From assembly GCF_004343775.1 (NCBI RefSeq), contig NZ_PTXL01000009.1, positions 310,001-374,000 of the forward strand: a stretch of DNA of 64,000 bases. The letters run 5' to 3'. Of this stretch, positions 22,266 to 31,782 are shown piece after piece (position 1 is the stretch's first letter; the number at the start of each line of letters is the position of its first letter). The translations under genes were made by a program, and so were the position numbers. The stretch comes from Burkholderia sp. SRS-46 (GTDB lineage: Bacteria > Pseudomonadota > Gammaproteobacteria > Burkholderiales > Burkholderiaceae). Under the pieces are notes generated by a model. The model ran no database searches. It was not told the DNA's origin and saw only the letters and a list, made by a program, of their open reading frames with translations.

Positions 22266-23795
22266 ATGACCGACCACGCCTCGTCGCCCGGCGATCCCGA
22301 CCTCGCGCTCGGCATCCCGCTGGCCGATCTTCCCGATGGCGGCATGGTGGCGGGCCATGTCGGCGATGCCCCGGTGCTGCTGGTGCGCCGGGCAGGCACG
22401 TGCCTTGCGGTCGGCGCGACCTGCTCGCATTACGGTGCGCCGCTCGCGGACGGGCTCGTGGTCGGCGACACGATCCGCTGCCCGTGGCATCACGCGTGCT
22501 TCAACCTGCGTACCGGCGAGGCGCTCCGCGCGCCGGCGCTGTCCGATCTGACGTGCTGGCGCGTCGAGCAGCACGACGGCAAGGTCTTCGTGCGCGACGC
22601 GCTGCCTGCCGCCGCGCCGCCGGTGTCGCCGGCCGCCTCGCACCCCGCATCGGTGGTGATCGTCGGCGGCGGCGCGGCCGGCAACGCCGCGGCACAGACG
22701 TTGCGACAGCAAGGATATCGCGGCCCCGTCACGCTGCTGAGCGCCGATCCTGCATTACCGTACGACCGGCCGAACCTGTCGAAGGACTATCTCGCCGGCA
22801 CCGCGCCGGCCGACTGGCTCCCGCTGCATGCGCCGGCGTTCTATGCAGAACAGCAGATCGACGTGCGCTGCGGCGCGCGTGCGATCAAGCTCGACCCCGC
22901 ACAAAAGATCGTCACGCTTGCCGATGGCAGCCCGCTCGCGTACGACGCGCTGCTGCTCGCCACCGGCGCTGATCCGATCCGGCTCACAACCCCCGGCGCG
23001 ACGCTGCCGCACGTGGCCGTGCTGCGCACGCTCGCCGACTGCGACGCGCTGATCGCGCGCGTCGGCAGCGCACGCCGGTGCGTCGTGGTGGGTGCCAGCT
23101 TCATCGGGCTCGAAGTCGCGGCCGCGCTGCGCACGCGCGGCGTGGAAGTCCAGGTGGTCGCGCCCGAAGCGCGCCCGATGGAGCGCGTGCTCGGCGCCGC
23201 GCTCGGCGACATGGTCAAGGCGCTGCATGAAGCGCACGGCGTGACGTTCCATCTCGGCGCGACCGTCGCGGCGATCGAGGCGGATCGCGTGACGCTGTCG
23301 ACGGGCGCCGACCTGGCCGCCGATCTGGTCGTGACCGGCATCGGCGTGCGCCCCGACATCGCGCTCGCGCAGGACGCCGGCCTCGCGATGGATCGCGGCG
23401 TGACGGTCGACGCTCATCTGCAAACGAGCGTGCCGGGCATCTACGCGGCTGGCGACATCGCGCGATGGCCGGACCCGAGAACCGGTGAGCGCATCCGCGT
23501 CGAGCACTGGGTCGTCGCCGAGCGCCAGGGCGCGACGGCCGCGCGAAATATCCTCGGCCAGCGCGAGGCCTTTGCGGCGGTCCCGTTCTTCTGGAGCCAG
23601 CACTACGACGTGGCGATCAACTACGTCGGGCACGCGGAGCACTGGGATCGCATCGACGTCGACGGCGACCCGGCCGCGCACGATTGCACCGTCACGTATT
23701 GGCGCGACGGCAAGCCGCTCGCGGTCGCGACGGTCGGGCGCGACCTCGCGAGCCTTCATGCGGAAGCGGCGTTCGAACAGCAGGCGCCGGCGTGA
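22266..23795 (+). CDS. Rieske-FAD pyridine nucleotide-disulfide oxidoreductase (AIF-like)
   Basis: This 509-residue fusion has an N-terminal Rieske [2Fe-2S] domain (residues ~15-112) with Cys53-x-His55 and Cys72-x2-His75 (CSHYG and CPWHH). A ferredoxin-reductase-type FAD/NAD(P)H module follows, with VVIVGGGAAGN near 130-140, a second dinucleotide fold (VVVGASFIGLE) near 275-290, and the FAD-closing IYAAGDIA near 390. The layout matches AIFM3/AIFL-like and rubredoxin/ferredoxin-reductase-like enzymes. It probably passes electrons from NAD(P)H to the Rieske centre or a partner. A GGAGAG ribosome site precedes the ATG. The substrate is not deducible. Confidence 0.88.
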   Translation: MTDHASSPGDPDLALGIPLADLPDGGMVAGHVGDAPVLLVRRAGTCLAVGATCSHYGAPLADGLVVGDTIRCPWHHACFNLRTGEALRAPALSDLTCWRVEQHDGKVFVRDALPAAAPPVSPAASHPASVVIVGGGAAGNAAAQTLRQQGYRGPVTLLSADPALPYDRPNLSKDYLAGTAPADWLPLHAPAFYAEQQIDVRCGARAIKLDPAQKIVTLADGSPLAYDALLLATGADPIRLTTPGATLPHVAVLRTLADCDALIARVGSARRCVVVGASFIGLEVAAALRTRGVEVQVVAPEARPMERVLGAALGDMVKALHEAHGVTFHLGATVAAIEADRVTLSTGADLAADLVVTGIGVRPDIALAQDAGLAMDRGVTVDAHLQTSVPGIYAAGDIARWPDPRTGERIRVEHWVVAERQGATAARNILGQREAFAAVPFFWSQHYDVAINYVGHAEHWDRIDVDGDPAAHDCTVTYWRDGKPLAVATVGRDLASLHAEAAFEQQAPA

Positions 23796-23832
23796 CGCGC
23801 GCGCATTTGCCGAAAGCAGGAGGATCTGCAAG

Positions 23833-24060
23833 ATGACGACGAGGTTCAAACCGGGCGACCGGGTCACGTGGAATTCCGAGGCCGGTCACGTGACAGGCAC
23901 GATCATCGCGATGCACACGGCGGATTTCGATTACAAGGGCCATCGGCACCACGCGTCGCCGGACGATCCCCAGTACGAGATCAAGAGCGACCGGACGGAC
24001 CACATCGCCGCGCATCGCGGCCGCGTGCTCGCGCGCGTTTCCGGCAAGGACGACGCGTGA
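23833..24060 (+). CDS. DUF2945 (Tudor-like) small protein
   Basis: This 75-residue protein begins MTTRFKPGDRVTWNSEAG and later has DPQYEIKSD and the ending HIAAHRGRVL, the pattern of DUF2945 (hypervirulence-associated Tudor-like domain). An AGGAGG ribosome site is present. Its stop overlaps the start of the DUF488 gene (GTGA), so the two are probably translated together. The cellular role is not established; a small beta-barrel fold is expected. Confidence 0.85.
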   Translation: MTTRFKPGDRVTWNSEAGHVTGTIIAMHTADFDYKGHRHHASPDDPQYEIKSDRTDHIAAHRGRVLARVSGKDDA

Positions 24061-24635
24061 AGCTGCCGTTCTTTACCATCGGTCATTCCGACCGCACGCT
24101 CGACGACTTCATCGGCATGCTGACCGACGCCGACGTCGCGCTGCTCGCGGATGTCCGGAAGATGCCGCGCTCGCGCACCAATCCGCAATACAACGAAACG
24201 ACGCTGCCGGTCGCGCTGGCCGCATTCGACATCGCGTACGAGCACGTCGCCGCGCTCGGCGGCCTGCGCAGCAAGACGCGCGGCGTGTCCGACGACGTCA
24301 ACGGCTTCTGGACGAACGACAGCTTCCATCGCTATGCCGATTACGCGCTGTCCGCCGAATTTCGCGCGGGCCTCGACCACCTGATCGAGCGAGGCCACCG
24401 GCAGCGCTGTGCGCTCATGTGCGCGGAAGCCGTGTGGTGGCGCTGTCACCGGCGCATCGTCGCCGACTACCTGATCGCGCGCGGCGAGACGGTCTTCCAC
24501 ATCATGGGCCCGAACCGCCTCGAGCCCGCACGCCTGACGCCGGGCGCGGTCGTTCAGCCCGATGGAACGATCGTGTACCCGCGCACGGCCGGCGACACCG
24601 ACGAGCCGGGCCCGGCCGAACGCCCCCGCGATTGA
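24057..24635 (+). CDS. DUF488 family protein
   Basis: This 192-residue protein starts at a GTG that overlaps the previous stop by four bases. It has the family opening FFTIGHSDRTLDDFI, then ALLADVRKMPRSR, and the C-terminal CAE...CHRRIVADYL signature typical of DUF488. The conserved Cys/Glu/His residues suggest an enzyme or a nucleic-acid-related role, but none is proven. The tail (residues ~178-192) is acidic, proline-rich and poorly conserved in type. The pairing with DUF2945 suggests a shared stress function. Confidence 0.85.
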   Translation: MKLPFFTIGHSDRTLDDFIGMLTDADVALLADVRKMPRSRTNPQYNETTLPVALAAFDIAYEHVAALGGLRSKTRGVSDDVNGFWTNDSFHRYADYALSAEFRAGLDHLIERGHRQRCALMCAEAVWWRCHRRIVADYLIARGETVFHIMGPNRLEPARLTPGAVVQPDGTIVYPRTAGDTDEPGPAERPRD

Positions 24636-24757
24636 ATCCCGGGCGCGCCGACGATACGGACGGCCGGCGCCGAGCCTTCCGGCGCCCGCGATCCTGCATT
24701 ACCATCTGGCGTCCGCCCCCGGCACGCCGGCCCCGCCAACCTCCCGCTCCCGCACCG

Positions 24758-25495
24758 ATGCTCACGCTCGTCATCCTCGCCGGCCTCTGGGCCGGCCTGC
24801 AGAACTCCCTCGCCGGCGGCGGCTCGTTCGTCACGCTGCCCGCGCTGATCGTGTCGGGCATGTCGCCGCTCGCCGCGAACATCACGTCGACGGTCGCGCT
24901 GTTCCCCGCGCAGGTCACGACCGGCTGGGCCAGCCGTCAGATGGTGCGCGGCGCGGGCAAGCTGCCGTTCCGCGCGCTGTTCGCGATCAGCATCGTCGGC
25001 GGCGCGCTCGGCGGCTTGCTGCTGCTGAAAACCCCGTCATCGATCTTCTCGCGGCTCGTGCCGTGGCTCGTGCTGTTCGCGACGGCCGTGTTCGCGTGGG
25101 GCAGCTTCTTCCGCAAGCCGAGCCAGGAAACGGTCCACCTCGGCCCGGTGACGACGGCGGTCGCGCAATTCGCGATCGCGATCTACGGCGGCTACTTCGG
25201 CGGGGGGATCGGCTTCCTGATGATGGCCGCGCTGACGATGGCGGGCCTGTCGCCGCGTCACGCGGCATCGACGAAGAACGCGCTCGCGGGCGTGATGAAC
25301 GCATCGGCGGTCGTGCTGTTCCTGACCTCGCCGCTGCTGCACTGGCCCGCCGCGCTCGCGCTCGGCGGCGGCGCGATCGTCGGCGGCCTGCTCGGCTCGT
25401 GGGCGCTGCACCGGGTCAATGAGCGCGTCCTGCGGATCGGCATCGTGTGCATCGGCGTCGCGCTGACGATCGGATTGTTCGTCAAGCCGTTCTGA
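24758..25495 (+). CDS. TSUP-family (TauE/SafE) membrane exporter
   Basis: This 245-residue polytopic membrane protein has about eight hydrophobic segments. It has the family's duplicated glycine-rich motifs: NSLAGGGSFVTLPAL near residue 13 and GGYFGGGIGFLMMA near 145-160. TSUP proteins move sulfite, sulfoacetate, taurine-derived or related anions. The ATG at 24758 has no clear ribosome site, so the start is probable rather than sure. It lies 122 bp after the DUF488 gene. Confidence 0.87.
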   Translation: MLTLVILAGLWAGLQNSLAGGGSFVTLPALIVSGMSPLAANITSTVALFPAQVTTGWASRQMVRGAGKLPFRALFAISIVGGALGGLLLLKTPSSIFSRLVPWLVLFATAVFAWGSFFRKPSQETVHLGPVTTAVAQFAIAIYGGYFGGGIGFLMMAALTMAGLSPRHAASTKNALAGVMNASAVVLFLTSPLLHWPAALALGGGAIVGGLLGSWALHRVNERVLRIGIVCIGVALTIGLFVKPF

Positions 25496-25577
25496 TCGAC
25501 GCCGCGGCGACGGCGGGCGGACGGCCCGGCGAGGCCGCTTCAGTCACTTCCGGCCGAGGCACGCGCCGCGCGCCCGC

Positions 25578-26156
25578 TCAGCCGAACGGCCGCACGCCGA
25601 TCAGCCAGCCGTGCAGGAACAGCGCGAACACGGCCCAGATCACGAGGCCGGCGATGACGGCGGCCGCGTCGCCGGACATCTTGCCGGCCGGGTAGCGCAC
25701 GCCGTCCCGGCGATCGCGCGCACGCGACACCACGAAGCTCGCGAGCGACCAGACGAAGAACGCGCCGAACAGCACGACCGCATGCAGCGTGCCGTTCGCG
25801 AGCAGGTGCGCGATCGCCCACACCATCACGCCGGCCACCATCGGATGCCCGACGAGCGCCTTGATGCGGTTCGCCGGCACGTGCGACGCCGCGATCAGCA
25901 CGAACGCGATCGCGGTCAGCATCCCGGTCAGGTGCCTTACGCCGGCCGGCGACACCCACAGCAGCGTCGCGCCGCCGCGCGCGAGGCCGTAGCCCCAGAC
26001 GATCAGCACGAAACCGACGATCGATGCGATCGAATAGCGTGCCTTCCAGCCCTTCTCGCCGAGCCGGGCGATCTGCGCGGATCGCCAGCCATCCGCGACG
26101 AGGCGGATCGAATGCACACCGAGGAAGATCGCCAAACCGAGAATCAGCACGAGCAT
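25578..26156 (-). CDS. NnrU family membrane protein
   Basis: This 192-residue, strongly hydrophobic protein begins MLVLILGLAIFLGVHSIR and has GHPMVAGVMVWAIAHLLANG in the middle, both typical of NnrU. About six membrane segments are visible. GGAG at about seven bases upstream supports the ATG at 26156 rather than the in-frame ATG at 26168. NnrU was named from nitric-oxide metabolism, but most members have unknown roles. It is transcribed on the - strand and converges with the TSUP gene. Confidence 0.87.
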   Translation of the reverse strand: MLVLILGLAIFLGVHSIRLVADGWRSAQIARLGEKGWKARYSIASIVGFVLIVWGYGLARGGATLLWVSPAGVRHLTGMLTAIAFVLIAASHVPANRIKALVGHPMVAGVMVWAIAHLLANGTLHAVVLFGAFFVWSLASFVVSRARDRRDGVRYPAGKMSGDAAAVIAGLVIWAVFALFLHGWLIGVRPFG

Positions 26157-26389
26157 CGGTTGCTCCATCTGGAAGATGAGTGGGGAAGCGTGCCGCGTGG
26201 CGTTCTGCGCGCCGTCTGCGGGCACGACCGCGCCGATCATAAACGCCGTGCCGCCGGTTGTGAAGCGCGACCTCGGCAAAGCCGGGGCGCGGATGCGACA
26301 TCGGGCACACCGGACAAACCGGCACGCGCGATGCACTGAAAAGGAAGGAAGATGAAGAACCGGCCGCGACGCCCGCGCAGCCTGCGCGG

Positions 26390-26776
26390 TTATGCCGCGT
26401 GCTTCGGCTTCTGCTTCGGCTTGCGCTTCGCCGGCCGAGGGCCGGCCAGCAATGCGGCGCGATACGCGCCGCGGCACCAGTCGAACAGCGCGCCCGCGTC
26501 CTCGAGCACGTCGGCCGGGGTTTCGTAGTATCCCTCGAGCGCGACCGTGCGCGTGCGCCCCGGATAGGAAAACGGCCCCATCCCCGCCGTGACGAACGCC
26601 GGGCGGTTGACGTCGTCGACCCGCAGGAACAGCGACCCGCGCGACATGAAGCCGAACATCACGCCGTCGATCCGCAGCGACGCGCCGCTGAAGAACCGCG
26701 CGACCTCGACCGTGCCGAGGCTCGCGAGCTGATACGCGATCTCCTCGCCGTGCGCCTTCTCCGACTGCCAGCTCAT
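26390..26776 (-). CDS. TfoX N-terminal-domain protein
   Basis: This 128-residue protein shows the TfoX/Sxy N-terminal fold: ARFFSGASLRIDGVMFGFMSRGSLFLRVDD (about 26-55, quoted in part), then FSYPGRTRTVALEGYYETP. It has only this domain, unlike full Sxy competence regulators, and ends in a Lys/Pro-rich tail. Its ATG overlaps the stop of the upstream dehydrogenase remnant (ATGA), which implies translational coupling. Such single-domain proteins are common and of uncertain function. Confidence 0.82.
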   Translation of the reverse strand: MSWQSEKAHGEEIAYQLASLGTVEVARFFSGASLRIDGVMFGFMSRGSLFLRVDDVNRPAFVTAGMGPFSYPGRTRTVALEGYYETPADVLEDAGALFDWCRGAYRAALLAGPRPAKRKPKQKPKHAA

Positions 26777-27150
26777 GCACGCTCCGTGCAGCGCTGCGTC
26801 CACGCGTCGAGTTCCGCGTCGGCGAAACCGACGGCCGCCGCGCTGTCGCGGATCTGCCGCCAGGTCGCCGGGTCGACCGGAATCCCGTGCGCGCCTCGCG
26901 CGGCGCGGACGATCGACGCATGCGCGTTCAGCTTGAGCTGCCCTTCCCGCCATGACGCCACGTAGTTCGGGATCATGCCGACCCCGTGCGAATCGTGGCC
27001 CGCGAGGTTCGCGCCCACCAGATGATCGGCGACGAGCCGCGCCTCGCGCTCGCTGCTGCCCGCCCGCGCCCAGATCGCGGCAACCCACGCGTGCAGCGGT
27101 TCTGCACGCACGCGCAGCGGTTCGGTGGCGGGCGGTTGCGGTTCGCTCAT
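26773..27150 (-). pseudogene. Internally deleted Ldh2-type malate/lactate dehydrogenase
   Basis: This 125-residue ORF has a good AGGAG ribosome site. Residues ~10-78 match the N-terminus of Ldh2-family dehydrogenases (EARLVADHLVGANLAGHDSHG, then PNYVASWREGQL). The family is normally about 330-360 residues long. Right after LNAHASIVR the protein continues with GIPVDPATWRQIRDSAAAVG, which resembles the usual C-terminal end of the same family. The central NAD-binding and catalytic portion, some 220 residues, is absent without loss of frame. It cannot be an active dehydrogenase. It may persist to couple translation of the TfoX-like gene. Confidence 0.75.
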
Positions 27151-27194
27151 CGGCGGGGCTCCTCGTGGGTGGAGTCGGCGCTCGGGCGCGCAGG

Positions 27195-28649
27195 TCAGCG
27201 TGCGGAAGCGATCACGTCGGCGACGGCCGCCGTGAGCTTCCTGGCATACGGCACGTGCAGGAACTCGTTCGGGCCGTGCGCGTTCGACTTCGGCCCGAGC
27301 ACGCCGCACACCATGAACTGCGCGGCCGGGAAGCCGGCCTGCAGCACGTTCATCAGCGGGATCGTACCGCCGAGGCCCATGTACGCGCAGTCCGCGCCGA
27401 AGTGGCGGCGCGACGCGGCGTCGAGCGACGACGCGAGCCACGGCGCGAGATCGGGCGCCGCCCAGCCGGTCGCCGCGCCCGCGTCGGGCTTGAACGTGAC
27501 CTTCGCGTTGTACGGCGGATCGAGTTCGAGCAGTGCCTTCAGCTGCTGCACGGCCTGCGCGGCGTCGACGAGCGGCGGCAGGCGCAGCGACAGCTTGAAC
27601 GCGGTGCGCGGGCGCAGCACGTTGCCCGCGTCGGCGAGCGGCGGCAGGCCGGCCGCGCCGGTCACCGACAGCGACGGCCGCCAGGTCGAGTTCAGCAGCG
27701 CCTCGCGCGGGTCGGTCGTGGTCGGCAGCACCGGCTTGCCGTCCGCGCCGCACGCCCACGGCAGCCCCTTCCACACCGCGTCGCCAAGGATCGCGGCGGT
27801 GGCGTCCGCTTCCTGCAGGCGGCTCGCGGGAATCTCGCAGTGGAACGCGCCCGGCAGCAGGTTGCCGTTCTTCGCGTCCTCGAGCCGTTCGAACAACTGG
27901 CGCATCACGCGGAAGCTCGACGGCGCGATGCCGCCGAACACGCCCGAGTGCACGCCCTCTTCGATCACCTCGACCTGCAGGTCGCCGGACACCAGCCCGC
28001 GCAGCGACGTCGTGAGCCACATCTGGTCGTAGTTGCCGGCGCCCGAATCGAGGCACACGACGAGCGACACCTGGCCGAGCCGGTCGCGCAGCACGTCGAC
28101 GTACGGCAGCAGGTCGTAGCTGCCCGACTCCTCGCAGGTCTCGATCAGGCCGACGCAGCGCGGCCGCTCGACACCCTGCTCGTCGAGCGCGCCGAGCGCC
28201 GCGAGGCTCGCGTAGATCGCATAGCCGTCGTCCGCGCCGCCGCGGCCGTACAGCTTGCCGTTTTCGAACTTCGGGGTCCACGGGCCGAGATCCGCGCGCC
28301 AGCCGTCGAATTCGGGCTGCTTGTCGAGGTGGCCGTACAGCAGGATCGTGTCGGTGCTGCCCGAACGCGTCGCGGGCGTCTCGAAGAAGATCACCGGCGT
28401 GCGGCCGGGCAGGCGCACGATCTCGAGCTTCAGGCCCTTGACTGGCTGGCGCTCGGCCCATTGCGCGGCATCGGTGACGACCCGCTCGAGATAGCCGCGC
28501 TTCGCCCAGTCGGGGTCGAACGCCGGGCTTTTCGCGGGGATCGCGATGTAGTCGGTCAGGGCATGGAGGATTTCATCGTTCCACTTGCGCTCGACGAAGG
28601 TAACGAGCTTTTGATGGTCGAGGACGGGGGTAGTGTCGACGGTAGTCAT
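27195..28649 (-). CDS. M20 family metallopeptidase
   Basis: This 484-residue cytoplasmic dipeptidase/carboxypeptidase-like enzyme has the M20 metal-ligand motifs LLYGHLDKQPE, then GRGGADDGYAIYA, ETCEESGS and VCLDSGAG. The dimerisation insert and the C-terminal MGLGGTIPLMN and HGPNEFLHV (the second zinc-ligand His) are also present. It most resembles the M20 subgroup related to carnosinase/CNDP-like dipeptidases. It lies 44 bp upstream of the Ldh2 remnant on the same strand. Confidence 0.92.
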   Translation of the reverse strand: MTTVDTTPVLDHQKLVTFVERKWNDEILHALTDYIAIPAKSPAFDPDWAKRGYLERVVTDAAQWAERQPVKGLKLEIVRLPGRTPVIFFETPATRSGSTDTILLYGHLDKQPEFDGWRADLGPWTPKFENGKLYGRGGADDGYAIYASLAALGALDEQGVERPRCVGLIETCEESGSYDLLPYVDVLRDRLGQVSLVVCLDSGAGNYDQMWLTTSLRGLVSGDLQVEVIEEGVHSGVFGGIAPSSFRVMRQLFERLEDAKNGNLLPGAFHCEIPASRLQEADATAAILGDAVWKGLPWACGADGKPVLPTTTDPREALLNSTWRPSLSVTGAAGLPPLADAGNVLRPRTAFKLSLRLPPLVDAAQAVQQLKALLELDPPYNAKVTFKPDAGAATGWAAPDLAPWLASSLDAASRRHFGADCAYMGLGGTIPLMNVLQAGFPAAQFMVCGVLGPKSNAHGPNEFLHVPYARKLTAAVADVIASAR

Positions 28650-28728
28650 GGTGGGGCGCCTGGATCGGGCTGACGAAAACCAAGATGATACGCCGACGCC
28701 CGCCGGCCTCCCCCTTTTCGGCCGGCGC

Positions 28729-29820
28729 TCAGCGCGCCGCCGGGAACGCCGCGCCAAGTCCCGCCGCGCACGCGAGCGCGTCGTCCCACAGGCGGCGCGT
28801 CAGCACGCCGGCATCTTCGTCGCGCGCGAGCGCCGCGGCTTCGCCCGACCACAGCAGCGAGAAATCGTCGCGGCCCTGCCGCTCGAACGCGCCGCGCAGC
28901 GGATCGACCGCCGCCGTCGCGAGCGGAAACGCGGGCGCGAGCGCGCTCATCGGCCCCTGCTCGCGCATGAAGCGCGTCATCAGGCCGCGCGCGGGGCGGC
29001 CGGTATACAGATTGGTCACGCGCGTGCCGTCATCGCGCGCCGCGCGCACCGCCGCCTGATGCTGCGCGGAACGGCCGGCCTGCGGCGTCAGCAGGTAGCC
29101 GGTGCCGATCTGCACAGCCCGCGCGCCGAGCGCGAACGCGGCCGCGATGCCCCGGCCGTCGGCGATCGCGCCCGCCGCGATCACCGGCGCGCGCACCGCG
29201 TCGACGATCTGCGGCAACAGCGCGAACAGGCCCGGCTGCGCATGGATGTCGTCGGTCAGGAACATGCCGCGATGGCCGCCCGCCTCCGCGCCTTGCGCGA
29301 CGATCGCGTCGACGCCGCGCGCATCGAGCCAGCGCGCTTCCTCGACCGTCGTCGCGGACGACACGACCCGCGCCCCCGCGCGCCGCACCCGCTCGAGCAG
29401 CGCATCGTCCGGCAACCCGAAATGGAAGCTCACGACGGCCGGCCGCAGATCCTCGACCACCGCGCACATCGCATCGTCGAACGGCGCGCGGCCGGGGCCG
29501 CCCCGCACGCCCGCCGGATCGAGCCCGGCCTCCGCGTAGTAGCCGGTGAGCGCCGCGTGCCAGCGTGCTTCCACCGCATCGTCGGGTGCGGGCGGCGTGT
29601 GACAGAAGAAATTGACGTTGAACGGCGCAGGCGTGCGGGCGCGGATCGCCTCGATCTCGTCGCGCAACTGCTGCGCGCCGAGCGCCGCGCAAGCGAGCGA
29701 ACCGAGGCCGCCCGCTTCGCACACGGCGATCGCAAGCGGGCTGAACGAACCGACCATTGGCGCCTGAATCAACGGCAGGCGGGAAGGCAACATCGTCATG
29801 GGGATCACCGTGCGGAGCAT
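28729..29820 (-). CDS. Nitronate monooxygenase-like FMN oxidoreductase
   Basis: This protein of up to 363 residues is a TIM-barrel flavoprotein with LPLIQAPMVGSFSP at the start, the FMN phosphate-binding region AQGAEAGGHRG, and PVIAAGAIADGRGIAAAFALGA. These match class I nitronate monooxygenases, which oxidise propionate-3-nitronate and other nitronates. The start could be the ATG at 29820 or at 29799. The latter gives the family-like MTMLPSRLPLIQAPM but has only a weak ribosome site. It lies just upstream of the M20 gene and diverges from the antiporter/decarboxylase operon. Confidence 0.86.
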   Translation of the reverse strand: MLRTVIPMTMLPSRLPLIQAPMVGSFSPLAIAVCEAGGLGSLACAALGAQQLRDEIEAIRARTPAPFNVNFFCHTPPAPDDAVEARWHAALTGYYAEAGLDPAGVRGGPGRAPFDDAMCAVVEDLRPAVVSFHFGLPDDALLERVRRAGARVVSSATTVEEARWLDARGVDAIVAQGAEAGGHRGMFLTDDIHAQPGLFALLPQIVDAVRAPVIAAGAIADGRGIAAAFALGARAVQIGTGYLLTPQAGRSAQHQAAVRAARDDGTRVTNLYTGRPARGLMTRFMREQGPMSALAPAFPLATAAVDPLRGAFERQGRDDFSLLWSGEAAALARDEDAGVLTRRLWDDALACAAGLGAAFPAAR

Positions 29821-30240
29821 CGAGAAACTCGGACGCCCATCGCGCCCGATCGGATCACGATATTAAACGACCCGCGCATTTTCCGATTAAGGCCTCGCGC
29901 GCCGCGGAAAGCCGATTCAACCGGACAGATAGAACATCACGCAAATGCTTCACGCGCGATTAATCGGCGCGACACACTTCGAACGCACACGGCCTTGTGC
30001 AGCAACGCACACGCGCGAACACGCGCCCGAGCCCGCCGAAGCCGCCCCGCCCGATCGATTCACGTCTTTCAATGATCATCGTCAAAATTTAAATAATTAA
30101 AAGAAAGCGCCCATTCAATGCAGGGACCATTACGAGATAACATCGGGGCGATTCAACAAGAAGGCGATCCACACAGGAATCGCCGACCGGCGCAGGGCCG
30201 CGCCACCTCAACCGTTTCACGTCCTTTCAAGGTGACTCGC
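29821..30240 (+). promoter_or_regulatory. Long leader before the antiporter/decarboxylase pair
   Basis: This 420-bp divergent region is AT-rich around 30075-30110 (AAATTTAAATAATTAAAAG). That block is the best candidate promoter zone for the + strand operon, leaving a 5' leader of more than 120 nt. GGCGAT/ATCGCC (30163-30168 and 30179-30184) can form a hairpin in that leader. An in-frame ATG at 30118 would extend the antiporter, but the segment encodes low-complexity basic sequence. No riboswitch family is recognised. Confidence 0.45.
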
Positions 30241-31779
30241 ATGTCCGATGCCAGTTCGTCCTCCTCAACATCTTCTTCCCCCGCCGCCACCGCCGCGGCG
30301 TCCGCGCCGAAAATCGGCGTCGTTCCCGCCACGCTGATGGTCGCCGGCAACATGATGGGCTCCGGCGTCTTCATGCTGCCCGCGAACCTCGCCGCGACCG
30401 GCGGCATCGCGATCTTCGGCTGGCTGATCACCGTCGTCGGCGCGGTGTCGCTCGCGCTCGTGTTCGCGAAGCTCGCGGCGATCGATCCCGTCGCGGGCGG
30501 CCCGTACGCGTATGCGCGCAAGTCGTTCGGCCCGTACATGGGCTACCAGACCAACCTGATCTACTGGCTCGCGAACGTGCTCGGCAACGTCGGCCTCGCG
30601 GTCGCGGGCCTCGGCTACCTCACGCATTTCTTCCCGGTTCTGAAGGATCCGCTCGTGTTCGCGCTCGCGCAGATCTTCGTGATCTGGCTGTTCACGTACG
30701 CGAACATCCTCGGGCCGAACGTCGTCGGCAAGGTGCAGTCGGTCACGACGATCTTCGCGCTGGTGCCGATCCTCGGCATGGCCGTGTTCGGCTGGTTCTG
30801 GTTCAGCAAGGACGTCTACTTCGCGGGCTGGAACGTGTCCGGCGCGAGCAGCTTCAGCGCGATCGGCGCGACGCTGAACTTCACGCTGTGGGCGTTCATC
30901 GGCGTCGAGAGCGCGTCGGTGTCGGCGGGCGTCGTCGAGAACCCGTCGCGCAACGTGCCGATCGCGACCGTCGGCGGCGTGGTGCTCGCGGCCGTCTGCT
31001 ACGTGCTCAGCTCGACGGTGATCATGGGGATGATCCCGAACAAGGCGCTGCTCGCGTCGAGCGCGCCGTTCGCGGACGCCGCGCGCCTCGCGCTCGGCAA
31101 CACCGCCGCGAACGCGGTCGCGCTGTGCGCGGCGCTCGGCTGCCTCGGCTCGCTCGCGGGCTGGACGCTGCTGGTCGGCCAGACCGCGAAGGCCGCGGCC
31201 GACGACGGCCTGTTCGCCGGCGTGTTCGCGCGCGTCAACTCGAAGAACGTGCCGTCGGCGGGCCTCGCGATCGTCGCGGTGATCATGTCGGTGCAGGTGC
31301 TCGCGACGATGTCGCCGAGCGCGAGCGAGCAGTTCGGCAAGATCGCGTCGATCGCGGTGATCATGACGCTGCTGCCGTACATCTACTCGTGCATCGCGAT
31401 CAAGGTGCTCGGCTACGGCAAGATGCCGTCGCACCAGTTCACGTTCTACACGATCGTCGGGCTGATCGGCGCGGTCTACGCGCTGTGGGCGATGGTCGGC
31501 TCCGACGGCCAGCAGACGCGCTGGTCGCTGATCTTCGTCGTCGCGACGATCGTGTTCTACGAGCTGTCGATCAACCGCCAGCGCGAGATCGAGGAAACCC
31601 ACGTGCATCCGGGCGGCCGCTCGCCGCGCTGGGTGCGCTACCTCGCGCTGTCCGTCACCATCGCCGCGCTCGCCGCGACCTTCTGGATCTCCGTGGGCCG
31701 CCACCAGGCCGACATCCTTCACGCCCGTTCGCCGATCGCCGCGGCGGGCGCTCAAGCAACCCAGCAAACGGGGGAATAA
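30241..31779 (+). CDS. APC-family amino acid/amine antiporter
   Basis: This 512-residue protein has a Ser/Ala-rich cytoplasmic lead of ~22 residues and then 12 membrane segments. It carries the APC hallmark GNMMGSGVFMLPANLA in helix 1 and the helix-6 region TLWAFIGVESASV. It resembles PotE/AdiC/CadB-type exchangers that swap an external amino acid for the amine made inside. The decarboxylase gene starts three bases after its stop. The pair therefore probably consumes protons and exports agmatine, cadaverine or putrescine. AAGGTGA upstream supports the ATG at 30241. Confidence 0.9.
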   Translation: MSDASSSSSTSSSPAATAAASAPKIGVVPATLMVAGNMMGSGVFMLPANLAATGGIAIFGWLITVVGAVSLALVFAKLAAIDPVAGGPYAYARKSFGPYMGYQTNLIYWLANVLGNVGLAVAGLGYLTHFFPVLKDPLVFALAQIFVIWLFTYANILGPNVVGKVQSVTTIFALVPILGMAVFGWFWFSKDVYFAGWNVSGASSFSAIGATLNFTLWAFIGVESASVSAGVVENPSRNVPIATVGGVVLAAVCYVLSSTVIMGMIPNKALLASSAPFADAARLALGNTAANAVALCAALGCLGSLAGWTLLVGQTAKAAADDGLFAGVFARVNSKNVPSAGLAIVAVIMSVQVLATMSPSASEQFGKIASIAVIMTLLPYIYSCIAIKVLGYGKMPSHQFTFYTIVGLIGAVYALWAMVGSDGQQTRWSLIFVVATIVFYELSINRQREIEETHVHPGGRSPRWVRYLALSVTIAALAATFWISVGRHQADILHARSPIAAAGAQATQQTGE

Positions 31780-31782
31780 CAC

